From Xanthomarina arctica (GTDB lineage Bacteria; Bacteroidota; Bacteroidia; Flavobacteriales; Flavobacteriaceae): a DNA stretch of 64,000 nucleotides. Of the stretch, positions 11,071 to 18,570 are shown piece by piece. The first letter of the stretch is position 1. The number at the start of each line of letters is the position of its first letter. The notes under the pieces were generated by a model that worked only from the letters and a program-made list of their open reading frames with translations, did no database searches and had not been told where the DNA came from. Where the stretch lies: NCBI RefSeq assembly GCF_014638915.1, contig NZ_BMFQ01000002.1, forward strand, positions 1-64,000, written 5' to 3'. A program made the position numbers and the translations under genes.

Positions 11071-11370
11071 CTATTAAAAACTTTCAACTTTTTTAGTTAT
11101 TGACTGACTGAACAAACAACACTTTTAAAAGTATCTTGATTTCTTAGTTTAACATGTTTTTACACATGTCACCTTAAAACCTCAAAAAACAATTATAAAT
11201 AAGAACGTTTTTATTTAAAAAAAATTCTATAACTAATTCATTTTCATGAAACCAACTTAACGTTGTTTATAAATTCTTTAGCTAAGATACATCAAGAAGG
11301 TGTAAAAAACAATATTTTTAACATATTAGATATCAACAACTTATGAACCGGAGTTATTAACTTTTGTTAA
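11071..11370. other. AT-rich intergenic stretch, no gene seen
   Basis: Bases 11071-11370, the rest of the roughly 700-bp gap between the pentapeptide gene and rplS, hold stop-dense AT-rich sequence in all frames. I found no tRNA, no tmRNA or RNase P signature and no long inverted repeat. Confidence 0.5.
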
Positions 11371-11399
11371 TAAAAAAAGCCCTGTATCTACAGGGCTTT
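11371..11399 (-). terminator. Rho-independent terminator of rplS
   Basis: A perfect 11-bp stem AAAGCCCTGTA / TACAGGGCTTT with a two-base core is followed on the minus strand by a T run (11371-11377). It lies about 20 bp after the rplS stop. Confidence 0.93.
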
Positions 11400-11419
11400 C
11401 TAAAGTTATTAAACGTTTA

Positions 11420-11773
11420 TTAACGTCTCATTTTTTCTTTGATTCTTGCTTTTTTACCAGTAAGACCTCTGAAGTAATAGATACGAGCTCTACGAACTTT
11501 ACCTTTTTTATTCACTTCAATTTTTTGAAGGGCTGGCATGTTTACAGGTATAATACGTTCTACACCTATTGTTCCAGACATTTTTCTAATTGTAAATGTC
11601 TCAGAAGCTCCAGAACCTCTTTTTTGGATTACTACTCCTCTAAAGAACTGGGTACGAACTTTTTCACCCTCTCTAATTTCGTAGTATACTGTAATTGTGT
11701 CTCCAGCGCTAAACTCTGGAAAATCTTTTTTTGTTACAAATTCGTCTTGTACAAATTTTACTAAAGATTCCAT
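11420..11773 (-). CDS. rplS: 50S ribosomal protein L19
   Basis: L19 is a 50S subunit protein at the 30S-50S interface. The 117 residues are full length and carry the family signature: FSAGDTITVYYEIREGEK, then FRGVVIQKRGSGASETFTIRK, then the C-terminal RRARIYYFRGLTGKKARIKE. It follows trmD as in many bacteria, but with a 187-bp gap that contains its own promoter, so it can be expressed independently of trmD. rpsP and rimM, which accompany trmD-rplS in E. coli, are not here. Confidence 0.98.
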   Translation of the reverse strand: MESLVKFVQDEFVTKKDFPEFSAGDTITVYYEIREGEKVRTQFFRGVVIQKRGSGASETFTIRKMSGTIGVERIIPVNMPALQKIEVNKKGKVRRARIYYFRGLTGKKARIKEKMRR

Positions 11774-11846
11774 ATCTTTTATTTAATTATAATTAATTCG
11801 AAACAACATTCACGATTCTCGCCAGAGGTTAACTCGAAATTGGGTG

Positions 11847-11876
11847 CAAATATAGTTATTTTATTCAAATAACAAA
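11847..11876 (-). promoter_or_regulatory. Promoter of rplS (-33 and -7)
   Basis: On the minus strand TTTG (11873-11876), an 18-bp spacer and TATATTTG (11847-11854) form a good Bacteroidetes promoter. It would give a leader of about 70 nt before the ATG, long enough for a structured autoregulatory leader, though I could not establish a convincing fold by eye. Confidence 0.65.
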
Positions 11877-11960
11877 TTATAAATTCCAAATTCCAATAAT
11901 GAAATTTTGATATTAATATTAGGCATTTTTTGGAATTTCTTTTTTGAGTTTTGGAATTTC

Positions 11961-12644
11961 TTAAAGTTCATCTTTAAGTAAATCTGGACGTCTATTTTTT
12001 GTATGCTCGTATGCTTTTTCTTCACGCCATTTTTCTATTTCAGGGAAATTCCCACTAAACAAGAGTTCAGGAACTTTCCAGCCTTTATAGTCTCTTGGAC
12101 GAGTATAAATTGGGGGCGCTAATAAATCATCTTGAAAAGAATCGGTTAATGCGGATGTTTCATTCCCTAAAACTCCAGGGATTAATCGAATGATAGCATC
12201 GCATAATACAGCTGCTCCAAGTTCTCCTCCTGAAAGCACATAATCTCCAATCGAGATTTCTCGGGTTATAAAATGATCGCGAACGCGTTGGTCCACACCT
12301 TTATAATGTCCACAAAGAATGATAATGTTTTCTTTTAAAGATAATTGATTGGCAATACTTTGATTTAAGGTTTCTCCATCAGGAGTCATGTAAATAACCT
12401 CGTGATACTCTCTTTCAGATTTTAATTTTGTTATGCATTTGTCAATTGGTTCTACCATCATAACCATACCTGCACCGCCACCAAATTGATAATCGTCTAT
12501 AGTTTTATGATTGTCTGTTGTAAAATCTCTTAAATTGTGAAAATGGACTTCTACTAAATCTGCTTCAATAGCTCGTTTTAAAATAGAAGCTTCAAATGGA
12601 CTTTTTAGTAGTTCTGGTAAAACAGTAATGATATCTATACGCAT
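11961..12644 (-). CDS. trmD: tRNA (guanine37-N1)-methyltransferase TrmD
   Basis: TrmD methylates G37 next to the anticodon using SAM and prevents frameshifting. At 227 residues it is the usual size. The trefoil-knot SAM site is visible: [16 protein letters not shown] near residue 52, the [15 protein letters not shown] block near 112, and [16 protein letters not shown] near 130, including the catalytic Asp of the family. It is a dimeric cytoplasmic enzyme. It has its own -7 box at 12663-12670 and sits upstream of rplS on the same strand. Confidence 0.97.
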   Translation of the reverse strand: MRIDIITVLPELLKSPFEASILKRAIEADLVEVHFHNLRDFTTDNHKTIDDYQFGGGAGMVMMVEPIDKCITKLKSEREYHEVIYMTPDGETLNQSIANQLSLKENIIILCGHYKGVDQRVRDHFITREISIGDYVLSGGELGAAVLCDAIIRLIPGVLGNETSALTDSFQDDLLAPPIYTRPRDYKGWKVPELLFSGNFPEIEKWREEKAYEHTKNRRPDLLKDEL

Positions 12645-12662
12645 GATAAGATTTTAGAAGTG

Positions 12663-12670
12663 CAAATATA
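12663..12670 (-). promoter_or_regulatory. -7 promoter box of trmD
   Basis: The minus strand reads TATATTTG, 18 bp before the trmD ATG. No clear TTTG was seen at the -33 position. Confidence 0.5.
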
Positions 12671-12731
12671 ACTGAAATGTTTTATGGAATTTCGTGTTAT
12701 GACCTTAAGTTAGATTTTTTAGTATGAAGAT

Positions 12732-14252
12732 TTACTCAAAAATTCTTCTGCTAAACAATTCTTTCATCCTATTAAAATCTTGTTTCGGGTTTTTACAGAT
12801 ATAAATGTTCTGATACAGTTCCTCTTCGTTAGCAACATAGGGATTGTAAATAGTTTTAACTAAAGTGACACTTTGAAAATAGGGGTCAAAAAAATCTCCC
12901 ACTTGATAACTTAATGCAATTATAGTATTCGGCATTTTACCATTAGGTACCCAACTATAAAAGCTTCCATGAAAAGAAAAGGCTTTGGGAAGGTGATACC
13001 CTTCACCATATAGATTTACAGCTCCGGCTTGTCCATAATGTTTTCCCCAAATAGAACAATATTGCTTTTCATTTTCTGATAAACTTTGATATGCCAAGGC
13101 TAATTCTTGCATGGTTGTTTTCCATTTTTCTTGGGAATAATATTCATCGTATTTAACCACGAATTCACCACCTTCAATTTCTTTTGCTTCAAATGGATAT
13201 ACTTTGTCTAGATACCTATCAAAACTATATACTGGCATTCCAAAGGGAATAAGTATGGCACCAAAAAGGAAAATAATAGTTATAGGATATATGGCCCATT
13301 TCTTTTTAGTCATAAAAGTGTTTTCTAAAAAAATGGCTCCAAAAGGTATCAGTGTTAAAATTATAGGATAGAAATAATAGCCTTTGCCGTTTTTGTAAAA
13401 AAGTAACAGAAAAGATAAGCCAATGGCAACAGCCAGTATGGTCACTACATTTTTGTCTTTATTGAAGAAGAGATACCAAATGGCAGGTATTACTAAAAAT
13501 AAAGATGTTATGGGGTTAATTGAAATTAGAAGATCAATTAGATTTTGCAACCTAGTTATATGATCCAGTTGAGTTTCATAAAGTCTTTCTGTCATCTGAA
13601 ATAAAGGGAAATCATTAGCATATTGCCAAATGATATTTGGTGTAATACATAGAAGGAAGACAAGGATGTTATACCAGAATTTGTTTTTTAGCAATGCGTC
13701 TCTGGTTCTTTTAAAAAGCAACAAACTCGAAAGACCAAAAAGGAAAAAGATAGTATCGTATTTAGTTGAAAATCCTAAAATGCAGAATAAAGTGAGATAC
13801 CATAAAGATTTCCTGTCAAGATATTTTACAAATTTAATAAGTTGATAAAACCCTAAAATACAGAATAACTGACTAAAAACAACTGGTTGAAAAAGTTGTT
13901 GAGAGCGACCAAAACTAGGAGCAATAATAATAGCTAACAGAACTAAAAAGATGGCTTTGTTTTTGCCACCTAGTTCTAGAGTGATTTTCGCTACATAGAC
14001 TATAATAAGTATGGAAGCTAGGTGAGAAAAGAGATGATGTACAAAAACAGAATTCGATTGAAATAAATTTTGAATAAATGCAAGCACACCAATAAGTGGA
14101 GGGAATTCCATATAACCAAAAGCAAGGTGTTTTCCAGCTTCAATATGTAATAATTCGTCTCCTTGAAAACCTGAATGACTATCTGCTATTAGATGAAGCG
14201 TTAGTTTTAAAAGGCAAAAAAACAAAATGATTATTTTGGTCTGTAAACTCAT
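12732..14252 (-). CDS. GT39-family (ArnT/PMT-like) membrane glycosyltransferase
   Basis: This 506-residue integral membrane protein has about ten to twelve hydrophobic helices. It has the GT-C/GT39 layout: an N-terminal TM followed by a periplasmic loop with the acidic motif FQGDELLHIEAGKHL (about 29-43), where the Asp-Glu pair is the expected catalytic acid site, then FGYMEFPPLIGVLA. The helices end near residue 345 and a soluble C-terminal domain follows. Relatives transfer a sugar from a polyprenyl-phosphate carrier to lipid A or proteins; donor and acceptor here are unknown. It stands alone between trmD and an acetyltransferase. Confidence 0.82.
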   Translation of the reverse strand: MSLQTKIIILFFCLLKLTLHLIADSHSGFQGDELLHIEAGKHLAFGYMEFPPLIGVLAFIQNLFQSNSVFVHHLFSHLASILIIVYVAKITLELGGKNKAIFLVLLAIIIAPSFGRSQQLFQPVVFSQLFCILGFYQLIKFVKYLDRKSLWYLTLFCILGFSTKYDTIFFLFGLSSLLLFKRTRDALLKNKFWYNILVFLLCITPNIIWQYANDFPLFQMTERLYETQLDHITRLQNLIDLLISINPITSLFLVIPAIWYLFFNKDKNVVTILAVAIGLSFLLLFYKNGKGYYFYPIILTLIPFGAIFLENTFMTKKKWAIYPITIIFLFGAILIPFGMPVYSFDRYLDKVYPFEAKEIEGGEFVVKYDEYYSQEKWKTTMQELALAYQSLSENEKQYCSIWGKHYGQAGAVNLYGEGYHLPKAFSFHGSFYSWVPNGKMPNTIIALSYQVGDFFDPYFQSVTLVKTIYNPYVANEEELYQNIYICKNPKQDFNRMKELFSRRIFE

Positions 14253-14317
14253 TTACATTGTATCTTATATTAAGTGAATTCCGAAAATACATCTTAAAAT
14301 TAATCGAAGTTCGAATT

Positions 14318-14755
14318 TTAATTATTTGTCCAAAAGAAATGTAGATCTGGATCTTTCCTAAAACCTAAGCGCTGGTACAAATGCTGGGCTGGATTATCAA
14401 ATGCTGTTTGAATAGCCAAGCCTTTTAGGTTATTTTCTTTACAATAGGTTTTTGACTTATTAATAAGAGCTTCACCAATACCTTTTCCACGATTATTCCC
14501 ATCAACATATAAATCGTTTAATAAGTACATAGATTCCATGGTTACTGAAGAGAACAAAGGATATAATTGTGTAAATCCAACGGCAATGTTTTCGAGGTAG
14601 GCTATAAAAATAATAGAATCCTTATTTTTTAATCTTTCGAATAAAAATTGTTTGGATCTAACTACGTCCGAATCTTGCTCATAGAACACACGATAGCCAT
14701 CAAACAATGGAGTTAAATTCTCTAGGTGTTCTATCTGTGCTTTTAAAATGGTCAT
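14318..14755 (-). CDS. GNAT-family N-acetyltransferase
   Basis: The 145-residue single-domain protein has the GNAT fold. The acetyl-CoA binding loop is NNRGKGIGEALINKSK (about 88-103), preceded by the beta-4 strand LYLLNDLYVDG and followed by the C-terminal motif AQHLYQRLGFRKDP. The substrate is unknown; relatives acetylate amino groups of small molecules or proteins. The start codon follows directly after the T tract of the terminator of the upstream gene. Confidence 0.87.
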   Translation of the reverse strand: MTILKAQIEHLENLTPLFDGYRVFYEQDSDVVRSKQFLFERLKNKDSIIFIAYLENIAVGFTQLYPLFSSVTMESMYLLNDLYVDGNNRGKGIGEALINKSKTYCKENNLKGLAIQTAFDNPAQHLYQRLGFRKDPDLHFFWTNN

Positions 14756-14756
14756 A

Positions 14757-14788
14757 AAAAAAATCTGTAAACGTGAATTTACAGATTT
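14757..14788 (-). terminator. Terminator between the 14816-15445 gene and the acetyltransferase
   Basis: A perfect 11-bp stem AAATCTGTAAA / TTTACAGATTT (14761-14771, 14778-14788) with a 6-base loop is followed on the minus strand by seven T that reach the ATG of the acetyltransferase. Confidence 0.8.
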
Positions 14789-14815
14789 TTAATATAATTA
14801 TAGAAAAATAGGTTG

Positions 14816-15445
14816 TTAATTCCCTTTTTGCTTGTTCAATTCGTCTTGCAACTGACGTCTTACTTTTTGTTCTCGTTCTAAAGCCACTTTTCTGTGTTCT
14901 TCAAATTCATCTTCAATTTCTTCTAATGCATTTTTGGCATCTTTAGTTATTAAATGACTGTTTTTGAATTTATATATAAAAAATAATAACAAAGCCAATA
15001 ACACACCAATAATAGACCACATTAACACATTGTAGTTAGATTTGCTCATTTGTAATCCAAACAAAGACATGTTGTTTTTTTCTCCTGTAGTTTTGTCTAA
15101 ACTATTTTGGGTGTTGGTAAGATTCGATTTTAAATCGGTAATTTCCGTAGCCTGATTAATAACAATTGCTTTTGTGTCGGCTAAATTCTCACGTATAGTT
15201 TTTAATGAATCGTTAGTATGTGCTTGTAAAGTAGTAATCATACTACGTTTTACAGCTTCATACATTTGACCATTTGTACCTCGAAAATCACCAGATTTTT
15301 GAAGCACATATTCAAATTGATTATTAATTGTACTGTTGTTTAAAGATAATTTATCTTCTTCCTCGTCAGTATCCGTTTGCGCGTTCAGTGTGTTGAAACT
15401 ACTAAGTATAAGTGCTGAAATAGCGAAAAGTTTAAAAATATTCAT
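14816..15445 (-). CDS. Periplasmic/membrane coiled-coil protein of unknown function
   Basis: The 209-residue protein starts with a signal peptide (cleavage near LNAQ, residue 23) and an acidic stretch TDTDEEEDKLSL. A helical region follows with a heptad-like coiled coil (about 85-120: ADTKAIVINQATEITDLKSN). A single TM helix (VLMWSIIGVLLALLLFFIY, about 140-158) and a charged cytoplasmic coiled-coil tail end it. I recall flavobacterial relatives carrying the label tRNA (guanine-N1)-methyltransferase; nothing in this sequence supports that (no SAM-binding knot), and the label probably comes from a misread. The true function is unknown. Confidence 0.75.
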   Translation of the reverse strand: MNIFKLFAISALILSSFNTLNAQTDTDEEEDKLSLNNSTINNQFEYVLQKSGDFRGTNGQMYEAVKRSMITTLQAHTNDSLKTIRENLADTKAIVINQATEITDLKSNLTNTQNSLDKTTGEKNNMSLFGLQMSKSNYNVLMWSIIGVLLALLLFFIYKFKNSHLITKDAKNALEEIEDEFEEHRKVALEREQKVRRQLQDELNKQKGN

Positions 15446-15520
15446 TTGGGATTGCTTATTGATTTTGAATGTTTATAATGACGAAAATAAGGAATTAAGT
15501 TTAGATATAATTACCATTTA

Positions 15521-15545
15521 TGAAAAAGCCTCATGCAATGAGGCT
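15521..15545 (-). terminator. Terminator of the two LVIVD lipoprotein genes
   Basis: The 8-bp stem AGCCTCAT / ATGAGGCT (15527-15534, 15538-15545) with a 3-base loop is followed on the minus strand by TTTTTCA. Confidence 0.75.
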
Positions 15546-15571
15546 GATTTATATACGAACGTAATTGGTTT

Positions 15572-16315
15572 TTAGATGTTGAGTTGGCTTAATTCATTAA
15601 TATTCTCAATATTATTCATGTCTAAGCTGTACTGATACAAGCCATTTTCACCAATTAAAATGAGCAAATTATTTTGAATTATTACGTCGAAAGCATTTCT
15701 GTTGATGCTATGTACTAGTTGAGAATTTTCGGGATCTGAAATATCAAAGATCTTGACCTCGTCGTCGCAAACAAATAAATAATTGTTATATAAACCTAAA
15801 CCAATAGGCTTCATAAGATTTCTGTCTGAAATTAAAACTGGATTTAGAATATCTGAAATATCATAAATTTCAAGTCTATTTACATTGTTTCCACATCCAG
15901 TATCTGAATGAAGGGTAACAAAAGCAAAGTTGTCGTTTGCAACTACTGGATCGCAAGCTGTAAAATGATTAACTTCAGATAAATATTCTGGAGATTCAGG
16001 ATTTGAAATATTATAAATAAACATACCATTTCTAGAACCTATATAAAGATACTCCTTGTAATTAAAAAGAGTTTCTATATCAAATCCAATATGAACAGTG
16101 TTTACTTGTACGGGTTGTTCGGGATTAGAAATATTGAAGACAGTCATAAATTGTTGGTCTACGGTATATAAATAATCATTTAGAATGGTAAAACGCGCCA
16201 GGGAACCTCCTTGACCGGTTTCAGCGGACGATGGAGATGCCGAAAAAGAATCTGTAGAATCTGAATCGCAAGAAAATAATATGGCAATTAATATTAATAT
16301 TAAATATTTTTTCAT
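15572..16315 (-). CDS. LVIVD-repeat (beta-propeller-like) lipoprotein
   Basis: This 247-residue lipoprotein has a signal IAILFSC with the lipidated Cys at about 16, then a Ser-rich linker. The body is made of repeated units of the type (V/I)(F/Y)(N/D)ISNPE(Q/S)P: VFNISNPEQPVQ, IYNISNPESPEY, IYDISDILNPVL and IFDISDPENSQL. This is typical of LVIVD repeats, which form propeller-like surface structures. It is shorter than many flavobacterial members. It is the second gene of a two-gene unit, 11 bp after its homologous neighbour. The function and ligand are unknown. Confidence 0.8.
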   Translation of the reverse strand: MKKYLILILIAILFSCDSDSTDSFSASPSSAETGQGGSLARFTILNDYLYTVDQQFMTVFNISNPEQPVQVNTVHIGFDIETLFNYKEYLYIGSRNGMFIYNISNPESPEYLSEVNHFTACDPVVANDNFAFVTLHSDTGCGNNVNRLEIYDISDILNPVLISDRNLMKPIGLGLYNNYLFVCDDEVKIFDISDPENSQLVHSINRNAFDVIIQNNLLILIGENGLYQYSLDMNNIENINELSQLNI

Positions 16316-16326
16316 GAGTAGTTATA

Positions 16327-16845
16327 TTAGTTGATTAGTCTCCAACCTATAATAATAAGGTCGTCTTCGTAATAGTATTGTTGAAAGTCTGGTGAGGCCC
16401 TAAATGGATTTGGGAAAATATTTGGAATGCGCTTGGTAATTTCAATAGCATCAAATAAATCTGTGAACTTTAACGCAATTAAATCTGAAGCATTATCAAT
16501 GTAAATGCTATTTTGCTTGATACTCATATCTGATGAGCCAATAACTTTTAAAAACCCTATGTTTTCGGGGTTTTCAGGATTTGTATTATTTATAATGTGA
16601 AACCCTTCTTGAACTTCATTAATAAAAAGAAACGTGTCTTTTACATAAATTTTTCCTGAATTTACAATTGTTCTAGCTGGTAATAATTCTATAGAGGATT
16701 CAAATTCAGCACGTGTTATGAGTATGGGTTCGTATAGGTTTTGGTATGGCGGATATGTAACGTCGTCGTCTTGGGAGTATCCAAAACATCCAGATAAACT
16801 TAATAATCCGATATAGATTAAAACTGTGGTTAGTATGTTTTTCAT
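16327..16845 (-). CDS. Short LVIVD-like lipoprotein
   Basis: The 172-residue lipoprotein (signal GLLSLSGC, Cys at about 20) is related to the gene that follows it. It has one recognisable repeat, GFHIINNTNPENPENIGFL, and a plausible second strand set (LIALKFTDLFDAIEI). It ends near the C-terminus with IIIGWRLIN. It is probably co-transcribed with the 247-residue protein at 15572-16315. Paired LVIVD lipoproteins suggest a two-component surface complex, but this is inference; no enzymatic motif is seen. Confidence 0.7.
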   Translation of the reverse strand: MKNILTTVLIYIGLLSLSGCFGYSQDDDVTYPPYQNLYEPILITRAEFESSIELLPARTIVNSGKIYVKDTFLFINEVQEGFHIINNTNPENPENIGFLKVIGSSDMSIKQNSIYIDNASDLIALKFTDLFDAIEITKRIPNIFPNPFRASPDFQQYYYEDDLIIIGWRLIN

Positions 16846-16904
16846 AGTTTGGTATTGGTGTTTAATTAATAGATACTGTAAACACCGAAAGGTTGCGTAA
16901 GGCC

Positions 16905-16938
16905 CAAAAAAAATCTCGTTTAATTAAAAACGAGATTT
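16905..16938 (-). terminator. Rho-independent terminator of gap
   Basis: The 11-bp stem AAATCTCGTTT / AAACGAGATTT with loop AATTAA is followed on the minus strand by eight T (read as A, 16905-16912). It lies 22 bp after the gap stop. Confidence 0.9.
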
Positions 16939-16959
16939 TTATGCAGTTTATTTTAACCA

Positions 16960-18408
16960 CTAATAATATGTATAACGTCTAACCTTAGCAATATATTTAG
17001 CTAATCTGATAACTTGATGGCTGTAACCATACTCATTATCATACCAAATATATAACAAGACATTTTTACCATCTTTCCTTACTATAGTTGCTTTGCTATC
17101 GTAAATTGAAGGAGCAGAACATCCAACAATATCACTAGAAACAAGCTCATCGCTCATTTCATATTTAATTTGTTCTACTAAATTCCCTTCAAGAGCATAT
17201 TTTTTGATAATAGAATTGACGCCTTCAACAGAAGTCTTTTTATCTAATTCTAAGCATAAAATAGCTAAAGATCCATTAGGAACAGGAACACGAATAGCAT
17301 TAGATGTTAATTTACCTTCAAGAGAAGGTAATGCTTTTGCAACAGCACTTCCAGCTCCAGTTTCTGTAATAACCATGTTTAATGCCGCAGCACGTCCACG
17401 ACGGTATTTACTATGGAAATTATCTACTAAATTCTGGTCGTTTGTATATGCATGAATCGTTTCAAGATGTCCACTTTTAACGCCAAGAGAATCTTCAATA
17501 GCTTTTAAAATAGGAGTAATAGCATTGGTTGTACAAGATGCTGCAGAGAAAATATCAACTTTATCTGGATTATGATCTAAATGATTCACACCATGAACAA
17601 TATTTGGAACACCTTTTCCAGGAGCTGTAAGCAATACTTTATCAACACCTTTAGAAGTTAAATGTCTGCTTAAAGCTTCGTTGTCTCTAAAAGCTCCAGT
17701 GTTATCAATTACTAAAGCATTATTTATTCCATATTTTGTATAGTCAATATCTTCTGGATTATTAGCGGAAATAATGTTTACTGTAGTTCCGTTAATAATT
17801 AAAGCACTATTTTTTAAGTCTGCTATTACTGTTCCAGAGAAATCGCCATGAACAGAGTCATTTCTTAAAAGAGAAGCTCTTTTTTCTAAAACAGTTTGGT
17901 CTATGGCACCACGAGTTACAATGGCTCTTAAACGTAACTGACTTCCTTTTCCTGTGCGTGTCATCAATTCACGAGCAACCAAACGTCCAATTCTACCAAA
18001 ACCATAAAGAACGACATCTTTAGGTTTTATACCATTTTCTTTGTTGGCGTCTTTTAATTTTTCTGCAACAAATGCCAATGCATTGTTATACTTTTTCTCT
18101 TCTAAATGATATTCATAAGTTAATTTACCAATATCTAGTTTAGCAGGTGGCAAATCTAGAGTTTGAATAGCTTGTGCTATTTCAACAGAATCGAAAATAG
18201 AAATTGGTTTTTGTACAAATTCACCTGCATATTCATGCAAATTTAGAATTTGACTAACGTTTCTATCTATTAATTGGTTTCTAAAAAGTACCAATTCAAT
18301 AGATTTGTCGTACCATAGATCGCTTATTATTTTAATAAACTCTACAGTCGCTTTTCTTCTATCTGCTTGAAAAGCTAATTCGTTCTCATAAGTCTCGTTA
18401 AAACTCAT
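16960..18408 (-). CDS. gap: Glyceraldehyde-3-phosphate dehydrogenase, long form with N-terminal extension
   Basis: It oxidises glyceraldehyde 3-phosphate to 1,3-bisphosphoglycerate with reduction of NAD(P). The catalytic core starts only at about residue 130: nucleotide-binding GFGRIGR at 136-142, active-site SCTTN at 291-295 (Cys292), and a C-terminal WYDNEYGYSHQV block. The 482 residues compare with about 335 for ordinary GAPDH; the roughly 130-residue helical N-terminal region is the known long form found in Bacteroidetes and some other bacteria. Its cofactor preference and glycolytic versus gluconeogenic role cannot be read here. Confidence 0.95.
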   Translation of the reverse strand: MSFNETYENELAFQADRRKATVEFIKIISDLWYDKSIELVLFRNQLIDRNVSQILNLHEYAGEFVQKPISIFDSVEIAQAIQTLDLPPAKLDIGKLTYEYHLEEKKYNNALAFVAEKLKDANKENGIKPKDVVLYGFGRIGRLVARELMTRTGKGSQLRLRAIVTRGAIDQTVLEKRASLLRNDSVHGDFSGTVIADLKNSALIINGTTVNIISANNPEDIDYTKYGINNALVIDNTGAFRDNEALSRHLTSKGVDKVLLTAPGKGVPNIVHGVNHLDHNPDKVDIFSAASCTTNAITPILKAIEDSLGVKSGHLETIHAYTNDQNLVDNFHSKYRRGRAAALNMVITETGAGSAVAKALPSLEGKLTSNAIRVPVPNGSLAILCLELDKKTSVEGVNSIIKKYALEGNLVEQIKYEMSDELVSSDIVGCSAPSIYDSKATIVRKDGKNVLLYIWYDNEYGYSHQVIRLAKYIAKVRRYTYY

Positions 18409-18475
18409 TGGTTGTAATTTTTAGTGTGTTGTTAAATAATTTTCAAGGAGCAAATTGCTTCGTTGAATTTAGTTG

Positions 18476-18483
18476 CAAAAATA
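18476..18483 (-). promoter_or_regulatory. -7 promoter box of gap
   Basis: The minus strand reads TATTTTTG, fitting TAnnTTTG, 67 bp before the ATG. No clear -33 element was seen. Confidence 0.4.
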
Positions 18484-18520
18484 GGATATTTAAGTCGTAT
18501 TTGACTTAGGTTTCTTAAAT

Positions 18521-18550
18521 TAAAAATCCTTCAGAATTTTCTGAAGGATT
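18521..18550 (-). terminator. Rho-independent terminator of the HtrA gene
   Basis: The perfect 12-bp stem AATCCTTCAGAA / TTCTGAAGGATT with a two-base loop is followed on the minus strand by five T. Confidence 0.92.
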
Positions 18551-18570
18551 GATTTGTTTTATAAATGCTA

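Noticed and set aside
14757-14788. Hairpin as a regulator of the acetyltransferase start
   Set aside because: It is fully explained as a terminator for the upstream gene, with the T tract reaching the next ATG by close packing.
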